A stretch of 34,543 bases of DNA from Actinobacillus sp. (GTDB lineage Bacteria; Pseudomonadota; Gammaproteobacteria; Enterobacterales; Pasteurellaceae): contig JAHHQZ010000017.1 in NCBI GenBank assembly GCA_020026075.1, positions 1 to 34,543 of the forward strand, written 5' to 3'. Below the pieces are notes generated by a model. It was not told the DNA's origin. It did not search any database and saw nothing but the letters and a program-made list of their open reading frames with translations. The position numbers and the translations under genes are program-made. Below, piece after piece: positions 6,721 to 15,777 of this stretch. Positions within the stretch are counted from its first letter, which is position 1. The number at the start of each line of letters is the position of its first letter.

Positions 6721-8480
6721 TGCGTACGCTTTACCCATTTATTCGCTTATTTAAATATGCCAAATTGCCACTGATTTTAGGTGTTGTTTTAATGATCATC
6801 GGTCTTGCCAGCTCCGTAGGGCTTTTGACCGTATCAGGCTGGTTTTTAGCCGCAACGGCTATCGCTGGCGTAGGCAGTTTATTTAACTTTTTCTACCCTT
6901 CCGCAACGGTGCGAGGCCTAGCCATTGGGCGTACCGCCACACGTTATGTGGAAAAAATCATCACCCACGATGCCACATTCCGCATTTTGGCAAAATTGCG
7001 AGTCAAAGTATTCCGTAAAATCATTCCGCTAAGTCCAGGTGTGCTGGCTCGCTATCGTCATAGTGACTTATTAAACCGCCTTGTGGCAGATGTGGATACG
7101 CTGGATAACCTCTATTTGCGTGTTATCGCCCCTTTCGTCAGTGCAGTAGTGATGATCGGCATTATTACGCTGGTGTTGTCCTTTTTTGACGGCTTTTTAG
7201 CGGTATTTTTAGGGCTAACCTTGCTCGGCTTATTGCTGATTATTCCAACGGTTTTCTATCGTTTAGGCGAAAAATTTGGTGAAGATCTCACCGCTCGCCG
7301 TGCAGAATACCGTAGCCAATTTGTGGAATTTATCCAATCACAGGCTGAATTATTGCTGTTTAACGCAAGCCAGAATTTTCAAGGCGAAATGCACAAAACA
7401 GAGCAACAATGGCAGGATTTTCAAGGGCATGAGTCGAATTTGTCAGGGTTATCATCTGCATTGGTACTGCTGGCTAACGGCGTGATTTTAGTGCTGGTGC
7501 TATGGTTTGCGGCGAACACCAATTTTGCCGCACATTTAGCCCCTGACAATCGCCTTTATCAAGGGGCTATCATTGCTTTATTTGCCTTTGCTGCTTTGGC
7601 GAGTTTTGAAATTTTAATGCCATTGGGTGCGGCATTTTTGCATATTGGGCAAATTATCGCCTCCGCAAAACGTTTAACGGACTTAATGGAACAAAAACCG
7701 CTGGTCAGTTTTAACGGCTCGCAAGATTTAAGCGTGAAAATGCAGGAATTAGCAGAGAATACACCGCTAATTACATTGAAAAATATCGATTTCTGCTATC
7801 CAGATAATGTGGTTTACGCCTTGCGTCAATTTAATTTTAGTTGTGAGAAAGGTCAAAAAGTCGCCATTTTAGGTAAAACAGGTAGCGGAAAATCCAGCCT
7901 ATTACAGCTTTTAGTGCGCAATTACGACCCACAACAAGGGGAAATTGCCATTGCAGGCAAGGCGTTAAGCGATTACAGCAAAACGAGCTTGCGTGCAAGT
8001 CAAGGCGTTCTCACCCAACGAGTACACGTTTTCAGCGACACCTTACGCAACAATTTACAACTGGCTCGCCAAAGCGTTATCAACGATGAAGAAATGATCA
8101 AAACCCTCAATGCAGTGGGGCTAAGTGCCTTAGTTAATCAAGCTGAGGGCTTAAATATTTGGCTTGGCGATGGCGGTCGCCCGTTATCAGGCGGTGAACA
8201 GCGCCGTTTAGGTATCGCACGCTTATTGCTCAACGATGCGCCGATCATTCTACTAGACGAACCTACCGAAGGGCTGGATCGAGAAACCGAACGTACAGTA
8301 TTGCGTTTGATTTTTGAACACGCACAGGGCAAAACTTTACTAATGGTAACTCACCGTCTCACTGCCATTGAACAGTTTGATAACATCTGCATCGTGGACA
8401 ACGGCAGCGTAGTAGAACAAGGCAACTTCGCCCAATTACAACAAGGCGTTTACTTCAAACGCTTATTAAATCGCATTTAA
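6720..8480 (+). CDS. cydC: Heterodimeric ABC exporter subunit CydC
   Basis: CydC is the partner of CydD in the thiol exporter needed for functional cytochrome bd. Six transmembrane segments lie in about the first 320 residues. The ATPase domain has Walker A GKTGSGKSS (about 384), a canonical signature LSGGEQRR (about 489) and Walker B IILLDEP (about 510). The length is 586 aa. It is translationally coupled to cydD by a TAATG overlap. It ends six bases before the inverted pair at 8487-8524, a probable terminator. Confidence 0.97.
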   Translation: MRTLYPFIRLFKYAKLPLILGVVLMIIGLASSVGLLTVSGWFLAATAIAGVGSLFNFFYPSATVRGLAIGRTATRYVEKIITHDATFRILAKLRVKVFRKIIPLSPGVLARYRHSDLLNRLVADVDTLDNLYLRVIAPFVSAVVMIGIITLVLSFFDGFLAVFLGLTLLGLLLIIPTVFYRLGEKFGEDLTARRAEYRSQFVEFIQSQAELLLFNASQNFQGEMHKTEQQWQDFQGHESNLSGLSSALVLLANGVILVLVLWFAANTNFAAHLAPDNRLYQGAIIALFAFAALASFEILMPLGAAFLHIGQIIASAKRLTDLMEQKPLVSFNGSQDLSVKMQELAENTPLITLKNIDFCYPDNVVYALRQFNFSCEKGQKVAILGKTGSGKSSLLQLLVRNYDPQQGEIAIAGKALSDYSKTSLRASQGVLTQRVHVFSDTLRNNLQLARQSVINDEEMIKTLNAVGLSALVNQAEGLNIWLGDGGRPLSGGEQRRLGIARLLLNDAPIILLDEPTEGLDRETERTVLRLIFEHAQGKTLLMVTHRLTAIEQFDNICIVDNGSVVEQGNFAQLQQGVYFKRLLNRI

Positions 8481-8486
8481 TAAAAC

Positions 8487-8524
8487 GCCGGAATTTTTCA
8501 CAAAATTTTGACAAAAATTCCGGC
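8487..8524 (+). terminator. inverted element pair; terminator-like hairpin after cydC
   Basis: GCCGGAATTTTT (8487-8498) and AAAAATTCCGGC (8513-8524) form a perfect 12-bp stem around a 14-nt AT-rich loop. Each arm is a copy of the dispersed element (CGCCGGAAT and, on the other strand, GGCCGGAAT). There is no strong T-run after it, so read-through into the methylase gene is possible. The right arm contains GGCC (8522-8525), the predicted target of the enzyme encoded next door. Confidence 0.65.
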
Positions 8525-8546
8525 CTAGAAAATAAAGGAAATAATA

Positions 8547-9536
8547 ATGAATATAGTTAGTCTATTTTCAGGTGCTGGTGGATTAGATCTCGGTTTTAAA
8601 AAAGCAGGATTTAATATTCTAATGGCCAATGAATATGATAAAAAAATATGGGAAACCTATGAAAAAAATCATAGTACTCCGCTTATTCGAGGAGATATTT
8701 TAAAGATAAGTGATAGTCAATTTCCTGATTGCGATGGAATTATTGGCGGTCCTCCTTGTCAATCTTGGAGTGAGGGAGGTTCTTTGCGTGGAATAAATGA
8801 TCCAAGAGGAAAATTATTTTATGAATATATTCGTATTTTGGAGGCAAAAAAACCAAAATTTTTTCTTGCTGAAAATGTGAAAGGAATGATGGCAGAACGT
8901 CATAATGAGGCTGTACAGCAAATAATTAAAGCATTTGAAGTTGCAGGTTATGATGTCAATATTTGTTTAGTAAATGCTAGTGATTTTGGTGTTGCACAGG
9001 ATAGAAAACGGGTTTTTTATATTGGTTTTAGAAAAGATCTCGATATTCAATATACGCCCCCAAAACCCTACGAAAAGAAATTAGTATTTAGAGATATTAT
9101 TTGGGATTTAAAAGATAACCCAATGCCAGCTAAGGAAAAAAATAAAACAAATGGATCTGCTTGTTTATTACCTAATCACGAATATTTTATAGGTGGCTAC
9201 TCATCAATTTTTATGAGCAGAAACCGAGTGCGTCAATGGGATCAACCAGCTTTTACGGTGCAGGCATCAGGACGACAATGCCAACTACATCCGCAAGCAC
9301 CAGTAATGCTTAAAATTTCCCCTAATGTTAATCAATTTGTAGAAGGGAAAGAGCATTTATACCGCCGTTTGACTGTTCGAGAATGTGCAAGAGTACAAGG
9401 TTTTCCTGATGATTTTATCTTTTTTTACAATGACTTAAATGATGGCTATAAGATGATAGGTAATGCAGTACCTGTTAATTTAGCTTATGAAATGGCACTG
9501 AGCATCAAAAAAGCATTTGAACTAAGGGACTTATAA
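8547..9536 (+). CDS. HaeIII-type DNA (cytosine-5)-methyltransferase, GGCC specificity predicted
   Basis: This is the modification enzyme of a type II R-M system. It matches what I recall of M.HaeIII almost motif by motif and has the same length (329 against 330 aa). SAM-binding FSGAGGLDLGF (7-17) is motif I. GGPPCQSW carries the nucleophile Cys71, the same number as in M.HaeIII. ENVKG with E109, QDRKRVFYIGF (motif VIII) and the final GNAVP (motif X) are present. The target-recognition stretch (about 185-270), including SRNRVRQW and VQASGRQCQLHPQAPV, also resembles M.HaeIII, so methylation of the inner C of GGCC is likely. AAAGGA precedes the ATG. Base and codon use (AGA, ATA) is clearly AT-richer than in the flanking genes, suggesting horizontal acquisition. 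Confidence 0.95.
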   Translation: MNIVSLFSGAGGLDLGFKKAGFNILMANEYDKKIWETYEKNHSTPLIRGDILKISDSQFPDCDGIIGGPPCQSWSEGGSLRGINDPRGKLFYEYIRILEAKKPKFFLAENVKGMMAERHNEAVQQIIKAFEVAGYDVNICLVNASDFGVAQDRKRVFYIGFRKDLDIQYTPPKPYEKKLVFRDIIWDLKDNPMPAKEKNKTNGSACLLPNHEYFIGGYSSIFMSRNRVRQWDQPAFTVQASGRQCQLHPQAPVMLKISPNVNQFVEGKEHLYRRLTVRECARVQGFPDDFIFFYNDLNDGYKMIGNAVPVNLAYEMALSIKKAFELRDL

Positions 9537-9537
9537 G

Positions 9538-10500
9538 ATGAGTAGTAAAAGTAATGATCAAGGTCGAGCTTACGAGTTTAGCTTTTTAAAAAATTTATAT
9601 AATGAGTTAAATACGGAAACTAACGTTACGATAGATAAAAATAGTAGTTACGATTGTGCTGAGAAAGCTTGGGACACATTAGATGACACCCAAAAATCAA
9701 TTTATAACAAAAGTGTTTTATCTGGCATAAACTTAATTAAAAGACTGGAACCTTATTTATCAATAGAAAATAAATATACTGTTCCTTTGGAAATAAAAAT
9801 TCAATCTGATGATAAAGGTAAAATAGGGGATGTAAGGGATGTTGTCATTGCAAGAGAAACTATTGGTTGGGAAATTGGTGTAAGTTTAAAGCATAATCAC
9901 AAAGCCGTTAAACATAGTCGGCTTTCATCAAAGTTAGATTTTGGTGAACGTTGGTATGGAGTTAGTTGCAGTAAAGAGTACTGGAATGCAGTAAGTCCAC
10001 TCTTTGATACACTTTTGGATTTTAAAAAACAGGGGTTAAATTGGAGAGATGTACCAAATAAAGATTTAGATTTTTATGTACCAATTCTTAACGCATTTAT
10101 GGAAGAAATAAATCGTGCATATACGGAATATAATGAAACAATTCCTAAGCGATTGGTTGAGTATTTATTGGGGCAATTTGATTTCTATAAAGTTATGAGT
10201 CTGGATAAAAAGGAATTGACAATTCTTCAGTGCTTTAATTTACGTGGAAAATTAAATCAATCCCCTAAAAACTATACACCTCTGGAAAGATTACCTATTA
10301 CTGAATTGCCAACAGAAATTATTGATTTCCGATTTAAAAAAGAGAGTTCTAATACCGTAGAACTTTATTTAAATGCTGGTTGGGCTTTAAGTTTTAGATT
10401 ACATAATGCATCCTCAAAAGTTGAAACGAGTTTGAAGTTTGATGTGCAGTTTTTGGGAATACCTGCGAGTATTCAAGAATATATTATAGGTTGGGAATAA
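9538..10500 (+). CDS. HaeIII-family type II restriction endonuclease, GGCC predicted
   Basis: This is the restriction partner, starting one base after the methylase stop. QGRAYEF near the N-terminus, DKNSSYDCAEKAW (about 33-45) and the KHNHKAVKHSRLS block (118-130) match my memory of R.HaeIII, which is about 318 aa (320 here). The likely PD-(D/E)XK-type centre is GDVRD (D98 or D101), then E112 and K118 in WEIGVSLK. Cleavage of GGCC is inferred from the family and the linked methylase. The frame is intact, so the system could be active. The composition is AT-rich like the methylase. The stop lies seven bases before the parC ATG. Confidence 0.92.
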   Translation: MSSKSNDQGRAYEFSFLKNLYNELNTETNVTIDKNSSYDCAEKAWDTLDDTQKSIYNKSVLSGINLIKRLEPYLSIENKYTVPLEIKIQSDDKGKIGDVRDVVIARETIGWEIGVSLKHNHKAVKHSRLSSKLDFGERWYGVSCSKEYWNAVSPLFDTLLDFKKQGLNWRDVPNKDLDFYVPILNAFMEEINRAYTEYNETIPKRLVEYLLGQFDFYKVMSLDKKELTILQCFNLRGKLNQSPKNYTPLERLPITELPTEIIDFRFKKESSNTVELYLNAGWALSFRLHNASSKVETSLKFDVQFLGIPASIQEYIIGWE

Positions 10501-10507
10501 TAAAATA

Positions 10508-12763
10508 ATGAACAATATCAACGCTGATGGTATCGAGCAGATGCCGATTGGGACTTTCACGGAAAGTGCTTATTTAAATTATTCAATGTATGTGATTATG
10601 GATCGTGCATTGCCGTTTATTGGGGACGGTTTGAAACCTGTGCAACGCCGTATTGTGTATGCGATGAGTGAGCTGGGGCTTTCGGCAACGGCGAAATATA
10701 AAAAATCGGCACGTACAGTGGGGGACGTGTTGGGTAAGTTCCATCCGCACGGCGACAGCGCCTGTTATGAGGCGATGGTGCTAATGGCACAGCCGTTTTC
10801 TTATCGCTATCCGTTGATTGACGGTCAAGGAAACTGGGGGGCGGCGGATGATCCGAAGTCTTTCGCTGCAATGCGTTATACGGAATCTCGTTTGGCGAAA
10901 ATTTCTGATATTTTGCTCGGTGAATTAGGGCAGGGAACGGTGGAATTTCAGCCAAACTTTGACGGCACGCTAGCAGAGCCAAAATATTTGCCTGCACGTC
11001 TGCCACATATTTTGCTCAACGGCACCACAGGGATCGCCGTAGGTATGGCTACGGATATTCCGCCGCACAACATTAACGAAGTGGCGAATGCCGCAGTGGC
11101 GTTGTTGGATAATCCAAAAGCCAGCCTTGAAGACGTGATGCAATACGTGCAAGGGCCTGATTACCCAACGGAGGCGGAAATTATTTCGCCAAAAGCGGAT
11201 ATTGAGAAAATTTACCGCACTGGGCGTGGCTCGTTAAAAATGCGTGCTACTTGGCAGAAAGAAGATGGCGTGATTGTTATCAACGCCTTGCCACACCAAG
11301 CCTCGCCGAGCAAAATCATCACGCAAATCGCTGACCAAATGACGGCGAAAAAATTGCCAATGGTGGACGATATTCGTGATGAATCCGATCAAGAAAATCC
11401 GATCCGCATTGTGCTGGTGCCTCGTTCTAACCGTGTGGACGTTGAGGCCTTAATGGCACATTTATTCGCCACAACGGACTTAGAAAAAAGCTACCGTGTG
11501 AATATGAATATGATCGGCCTTGACAACAAGCCAGCGGTGAAAGGTTTAGTGGAAATTTTAAGCGAATGGCTGACATTCCGCCGTAGCACGGTAACTCGCC
11601 GTTTACAGCACCGCTTGGATAAAGTGTTGGCAAGGTTGCATATTTTGCAAGGCTTGATGATCGCTTTCTTAAATATTGACGAAGTGATCCACTTGATCCG
11701 CAACGAAGACAAGCCCAAAGCGGAGCTAATGGTACGCTTTGGTTTAAGCGAAGAACAAGCGGATGCCATTTTGAACTTGCGTTTGCGTCAGTTGGCAAAA
11801 TTAGAAGAAACTGCACTTAAAGCGGAAAGCGATGAGCTAGAAAAAGAGCGCCTAAGCCTTGAACAAATTCTCGGCTCCGAACGCCGTTTAAACACGCTGG
11901 TGAAAAAAGAAATTCAAGCGGATGCAAAAGCGTTTGCCAGCCCTCGCCGTTCGCCGATGGTGGAACGTTCGGAAGCCAAAGCCATTAGCGAGGCGGAAAT
12001 GTTGCCAGTGGAATCTGTTACTGTGGTGCTTTCCAATATGGGCTGGGTGCGTTGCGCCAAAGGCCACGATATTGATGCACGTAATTTAAGCTACAAAGCA
12101 GGGGACGCTTACCAAGCGCACGCTTGCGGTAAAAGTAACCAGTCAGCCTTGTTTGTGGATAGCACAGGGCGCAGTTACGGCGTGGAGCCGTTGAGCTTGC
12201 CGTCTGCGCGTTCGCAAGGGGAACCGCTCACAGGGAAACTCAATTTGCCAGTGGGGGCGAAAGTGCTGGAAGTGAAAATGGGCGAAGAAGAACAGCCACT
12301 GTTGCTAGCCTCCGATGCGGGTTACGGTTTTGTTTGTCCGCTAAGCGAGCTAAACACACGCAATAAAGGCGGAAAAGCCTTACTGAATTTACCTGAAACT
12401 GCCCAAGTGTTGCCAATTCAAACCCTAGATGAACGCCATAATTTGCTGGTAGCCATTAGCCAAGCAGGGCGAATGCTGGTTTTCCCATTAGAACAGCTTC
12501 CTGTGCTTAGTAAAGTCAACCGTAGCAAAGGTAATAAAATTATCAATATTAGTGCCGCCGATGCCAAAGCAGGCACGGATCGCCTAGCGAAATTGCTGGT
12601 CATTAACGAGCAAGATGGTTTGGTTTTCCAAGCAGGTAAACGAAAAATTACCTTGAAAGCCGAAGATTTACAAAAATACCGTGCAGAGCGTGGTCGCAAA
12701 GGCACCAGCCTACCACGTGGCGTACGCTTTGATACCCCTGTGGATATTTTACAGGCGGAATAA
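10508..12763 (+). CDS. parC: DNA topoisomerase IV subunit A
   Basis: ParC is the breakage-reunion subunit that decatenates daughter chromosomes together with ParE. GDGLKPVQRR (about 40-49) is followed by the quinolone-resistance region GKFHPHGDSACYE with S84 and E88, equivalent to E. coli Ser80 and Glu84 and both wild type. The catalytic Tyr124 lies in AMRYTESR. The C-terminal beta-pinwheel carries repeats such as SDAGYGFVC and SQAGRMLVFP. At 751 aa it is full length. The start MNNINADGIEQMP matches the H. influenzae protein. The gene directly follows the R-M endonuclease with no space for its own promoter and only a distant GGGA as ribosome site. No parE is present nearby. Confidence 0.98.
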   Translation: MNNINADGIEQMPIGTFTESAYLNYSMYVIMDRALPFIGDGLKPVQRRIVYAMSELGLSATAKYKKSARTVGDVLGKFHPHGDSACYEAMVLMAQPFSYRYPLIDGQGNWGAADDPKSFAAMRYTESRLAKISDILLGELGQGTVEFQPNFDGTLAEPKYLPARLPHILLNGTTGIAVGMATDIPPHNINEVANAAVALLDNPKASLEDVMQYVQGPDYPTEAEIISPKADIEKIYRTGRGSLKMRATWQKEDGVIVINALPHQASPSKIITQIADQMTAKKLPMVDDIRDESDQENPIRIVLVPRSNRVDVEALMAHLFATTDLEKSYRVNMNMIGLDNKPAVKGLVEILSEWLTFRRSTVTRRLQHRLDKVLARLHILQGLMIAFLNIDEVIHLIRNEDKPKAELMVRFGLSEEQADAILNLRLRQLAKLEETALKAESDELEKERLSLEQILGSERRLNTLVKKEIQADAKAFASPRRSPMVERSEAKAISEAEMLPVESVTVVLSNMGWVRCAKGHDIDARNLSYKAGDAYQAHACGKSNQSALFVDSTGRSYGVEPLSLPSARSQGEPLTGKLNLPVGAKVLEVKMGEEEQPLLLASDAGYGFVCPLSELNTRNKGGKALLNLPETAQVLPIQTLDERHNLLVAISQAGRMLVFPLEQLPVLSKVNRSKGNKIINISAADAKAGTDRLAKLLVINEQDGLVFQAGKRKITLKAEDLQKYRAERGRKGTSLPRGVRFDTPVDILQAE

Positions 12764-12767
12764 TACA

Positions 12768-12806
12768 AGGCTGGAATAAACAAAATTTTTTTGAAAATTC
12801 CAGCCT
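12768..12806 (+). terminator. inverted element pair after parC
   Basis: AGGCTGGAAT (12768-12777) pairs with ATTCCAGCCT (12797-12806), a perfect 10-bp stem with an AT-rich 19-nt loop. Both arms are copies of the dispersed element. It starts four bases after the parC stop. The downstream T content is modest (ACCTTTAATC), so termination is probable rather than certain. Confidence 0.6.
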
Positions 12807-12833
12807 ACCTTTAATCACTCACAAGGAGTTCTT

Positions 12834-13784
12834 ATGACAGACGTTGTAAAAATGGTTTTTCTTGACCGCAAAGGTTTACCGCAAGCGATCACCGCCCCCA
12901 ACTTTGCTTTTCCTTATGAATTAGTTGAGTATCCCAATACTCGTGCTGAACAGGTGATAGAACGTGCCAAAGATGCAGAAATTATCATCACCAGCAAAGT
13001 TCCCCTAATGGCGGACACTCTCGCTAAGTTGCCAAAGTTAAAACTTATCGCCATCACTGCCACTGGCACGAATAATGTGGATCTTGCGGCGGCGGAAAAA
13101 TTAGGCATTGCCGTGAAAAACGTTACAGGCTATTCCAATGTAACCGTGCCAGAACACGTCATTGGCTTAATTTTCGCCTTAAAACACAGCTTGATGAACT
13201 GGTATGCTGACCAGCTTTCAGGCAAATGGGGTAAGAGCGATGTTTTCTGCTATTTTGATCACCCCATTAAAGACGTGTGTGGCAGCACCCTTGCCATTGT
13301 GGGCAAAGGCAATCTCGGCAGTGAAGTGGGTCGCTTAGCGAGTGCGCTGGGAATGAAGGTCATCTACGCCGAACGCCCAAATGCGGAACACATTCGAGAA
13401 GGCTATGTGCCGTTTGTAGAGGCTTTACGCCAAGCGGATGTGCTTTCCTTGCACTGCCCATTGACTCCTGAAACCACGCATTTGATCAACGCCGAAACCC
13501 TAAGCTTGATGAAACCAAGTGCCTTGCTCATTAACACAGGGCGTGGACCATTGGTAGAGGATCACGCCTTAGTTCAAGCCTTAGAACAGGGCAAATTAGC
13601 AGGCGCAGCCTTAGACGTGCTAACCGTAGAACCGCCACGCCCAGACAATGAAATCGTCCTTGCCGCACAAAAATTACCAAACTTAATTTTGACCCCACAC
13701 ATTGCGTGGGCATCGGAAAGTGCGGTAGAAACGCTGGTAAGCCGAGTGTGGCAAAACATCGCCGACTTCGTTGCGGAGCAATAA
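12834..13784 (+). CDS. D-2-hydroxyacid dehydrogenase (putative glycerate dehydrogenase)
   Basis: This NAD(P)-dependent enzyme of the D-isomer-specific family interconverts 2-keto and D-2-hydroxy acids. The Rossmann motif is GKGNLG (G157, G159, G162). The catalytic triad is R237 in NTGRGPLV, E266 in TVEPP and H289 in TPHIAW, with R-to-E spacing of 29 as usual. At 316 aa it resembles H. influenzae HI1556, which also sits beside lolC; the substrate is not decided by sequence. AAGGAG lies at ideal spacing. The stop overlaps the lolC start (TAATG), so it probably leads the lolCDE transcript. A canonical AAGTGCGGT lies at 13718-13726 near its end. Confidence 0.92.
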   Translation: MTDVVKMVFLDRKGLPQAITAPNFAFPYELVEYPNTRAEQVIERAKDAEIIITSKVPLMADTLAKLPKLKLIAITATGTNNVDLAAAEKLGIAVKNVTGYSNVTVPEHVIGLIFALKHSLMNWYADQLSGKWGKSDVFCYFDHPIKDVCGSTLAIVGKGNLGSEVGRLASALGMKVIYAERPNAEHIREGYVPFVEALRQADVLSLHCPLTPETTHLINAETLSLMKPSALLINTGRGPLVEDHALVQALEQGKLAGAALDVLTVEPPRPDNEIVLAAQKLPNLILTPHIAWASESAVETLVSRVWQNIADFVAEQ

Positions 13785-15013
13785 TGCGAGTGCCATTTTC
13801 GCTATTTATGGCGTGGCGCTATTGGCGTAGCAAAACAGGCGATCGCTTTGGGCGAGGCATTATGCGCCTTGCCAGCACAGGCATCGCCTTAGGCATAATG
13901 GCGCTCATTATAATGCTGGCCGTGATGAACGGCCTGCAAGCAATGCAAAAAAATGAACGCTTATCTAGCTTGCCACAGTTGGTGATTTCCCCAGCGAGTG
14001 GCAATTTCCCTATTACGGAACTGGCGAAGGTACAGAAAATCATCAATGAAACGCCTGATTTGCAACGCCAAATTACGCACGTTGCACCCATTACGCAAAG
14101 CCAAGTGGTGGTGCAAACGGCACACAGCATTCAAGCTGGCACGCTAATTGGCGTAGAAAATCCCAGTGATGCACCGCAATTAGCCTTTTACTCCAAACAG
14201 GCAATGTCGGAATTTTTACCGAAAAATCGATTTAATATTTTAGTTAGCCAACGTTTTGCCGCTCAAGCAGAGCTTAATGTGGGCGACAAAGTTCGCCTAA
14301 TGCTCACTGATCAAAGCCGTTACACGCCCTTTGGGCAGCTGCCTGTGGAACGCCTATTCCGTGTGAGTGGTATTTTCCCCAGTGACGGCGATGATACGGC
14401 AATCCTTTTCACCAATCTAGCGGACATCAACCGCTTACGCCACATCAAAGCCATTCACGGCACGCCAGCAGTGCAAGGGTTCCGCCTTTTCCTACGTGAT
14501 CCTTTTCAAGTAGAGGAAATTGAAAGTGCATTACAGCGCATTGCACCGAGCTGGCGTTTTAGCGACTGGCGAGCGCAAAAAGGCGAGCTTTTCCAAGCCA
14601 TCAAAATGGAAAGAAATATGATGATCTTACTGGTGGGGTTAATCGTGCTGGTGGCCATTTCCAACATTTTAACGTCTCTAAGCCTAATGGTCGTGGACAA
14701 ACGCCGTGAAGTGGCGATTTTGCAAACGCAAGGGCTAACTCTACGAGCGGTAGGCTGGATTTTCATTTTTCAAGGTTTATTGGTCGGTGCATTAGGGACA
14801 GTTATCGGCTTTATTTTAGGCGTGGCTGGCTGCCAATTATTACCAAATTTACTGGAATATTCCGGCCTAGCCTTACGCTTGCCCGTTTTGCTCGATTGGT
14901 CGCAAACCCTGTGGGTGCTAGCTGGTGCTATGAGTTTTTCTCTCTTGGCAACCCTTTACCCAGCCTATCGTGCGGCGAAAATTCAACCAGCGGTAGCACT
15001 GCGAGATGAATAA
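13784..15013 (+). CDS. lolC: Lipoprotein-releasing ABC transporter permease LolC
   Basis: LolC is an inner-membrane subunit of LolCDE, which extracts outer-membrane lipoproteins and passes them to LolA. It is assigned LolC rather than LolE because TPFGQLPVERLFRVSGIF and KGELFQAIKMERNMM match the LolC subtype, whose periplasmic domain carries the LolA-binding hook. One N-terminal transmembrane helix (about 27-47) precedes a large periplasmic domain; three C-terminal helices follow from about residue 280. I chose the ATG at 13784 (409 aa), overlapping the preceding stop; the upstream extension to 13706 lies inside the dehydrogenase gene. Two copies of the dispersed element lie in the gene. Confidence 0.95.
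   Translation: MRVPFSLFMAWRYWRSKTGDRFGRGIMRLASTGIALGIMALIIMLAVMNGLQAMQKNERLSSLPQLVISPASGNFPITELAKVQKIINETPDLQRQITHVAPITQSQVVVQTAHSIQAGTLIGVENPSDAPQLAFYSKQAMSEFLPKNRFNILVSQRFAAQAELNVGDKVRLMLTDQSRYTPFGQLPVERLFRVSGIFPSDGDDTAILFTNLADINRLRHIKAIHGTPAVQGFRLFLRDPFQVEEIESALQRIAPSWRFSDWRAQKGELFQAIKMERNMMILLVGLIVLVAISNILTSLSLMVVDKRREVAILQTQGLTLRAVGWIFIFQGLLVGALGTVIGFILGVAGCQLLPNLLEYSGLALRLPVLLDWSQTLWVLAGAMSFSLLATLYPAYRAAKIQPAVALRDE
14204..14217 (+). repeat. dispersed AGGYYGGAAT element (degenerate), inside lolC
   Basis: ATGTCGGAATTTTT is followed by ACCGAAAAAT. The second core base is T instead of G. It is coding as MSEFLPK. Confidence 0.45.
14856..14869 (-). repeat. dispersed AGGYYGGAAT element, inside lolC
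   Basis: The minus strand reads TAGGCCGGAATATT and contains GGCC. The adjacent ACTGGAAT on the plus strand makes this spot partly palindromic. Confidence 0.55.
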
Positions 15014-15020
15014 AATTTTT

Positions 15021-15036
15021 TAAAAAATTCCGACTA
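15021..15036 (-). repeat. dispersed AGGYYGGAAT element, lolC-lolD gap
   Basis: The minus strand reads TAGTCGGAATTTTTTA, one base short in the core. It occupies most of the 47-bp gap between lolC and lolD. Confidence 0.5.
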
Positions 15037-15060
15037 ACGATTTTGATAAAAGAGAACACA

Positions 15061-15777
15061 ATGCACTTAGAAAACACACCGCCAGCGTTGCTGGACTGCC
15101 AACACATTAGCAAAACCTACGGCACAGGCGAGCTTGCCACGCCCATTTTGCACGATGTGAATTTCCAAATTGCCCCAGCGGAAATGCTGGCGATCTTAGG
15201 GCGTTCAGGTTCTGGCAAAAGCACGTTGTTACACATTTTAGGCGGTTTAGACAAAGCAAGTAGTGGCGAGGTTTTGCTTAATGGGCAATCGTTACAACGT
15301 AACAGTAACGCCGTACTTGCCCAGCTCCGCAACCAGCATTTAGGATTCGTTTACCAGTTTCACCATTTGCTAATGGATTTCACCGCCCTTGAAAATGTGA
15401 TGATGCCAATGCTGATTAGCGGAAAAACGAGCCGTAAAGTCGCACGTGAACGAGCGGAGCATTTGCTCAATGAAGTAGCACTTGCGTATCGAATGCACGC
15501 CAAGCCTGCGAATTTATCAGGCGGCGAGCGCCAGCGAGTGGCCATCGCACGAGCATTGGTCAACCAGCCAGCCTTAGTGCTAGCGGACGAGCCGACAGGC
15601 AACCTCGATCAAAAAACCACGCACAGCATTTTTGAGTTACTAAATAAATTGAACCAAGAAGAAAAAACCGCCTTTTTGCTAGTAACCCACGATTTAGCCT
15701 TAGCAAACAGTCTGCCACGCCAACTCGTGATGCAAGATGGTCGTTTGCAAGCCAAGCCATTGGAGAACGAGCAATGA
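15061..15777 (+). CDS. lolD: Lipoprotein-releasing ABC transporter ATPase LolD
   Basis: LolD is the cytoplasmic ATPase that powers lipoprotein release through LolC and LolE. Walker A is GRSGSGKST (about residue 46), the signature LSGGERQRVAIARAL and Walker B VLADEPTGNLD. The Q-loop region FVYQFHHLLMDFTALENV matches the LolD type. I chose the ATG at 15061 (238 aa); an in-frame TTG at 15043 lacks support. The stop overlaps the lolE start by four bases (ATGA), indicating translational coupling. Confidence 0.96.
   Translation: MHLENTPPALLDCQHISKTYGTGELATPILHDVNFQIAPAEMLAILGRSGSGKSTLLHILGGLDKASSGEVLLNGQSLQRNSNAVLAQLRNQHLGFVYQFHHLLMDFTALENVMMPMLISGKTSRKVARERAEHLLNEVALAYRMHAKPANLSGGERQRVAIARALVNQPALVLADEPTGNLDQKTTHSIFELLNKLNQEEKTAFLLVTHDLALANSLPRQLVMQDGRLQAKPLENEQ

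Noticed and set aside
10617..11006. Minus-strand 129-codon frame opposite parC
   Set aside because: It is a shadow of the strongly conserved parC frame, with low-complexity Pro/Ser content and no start signal.
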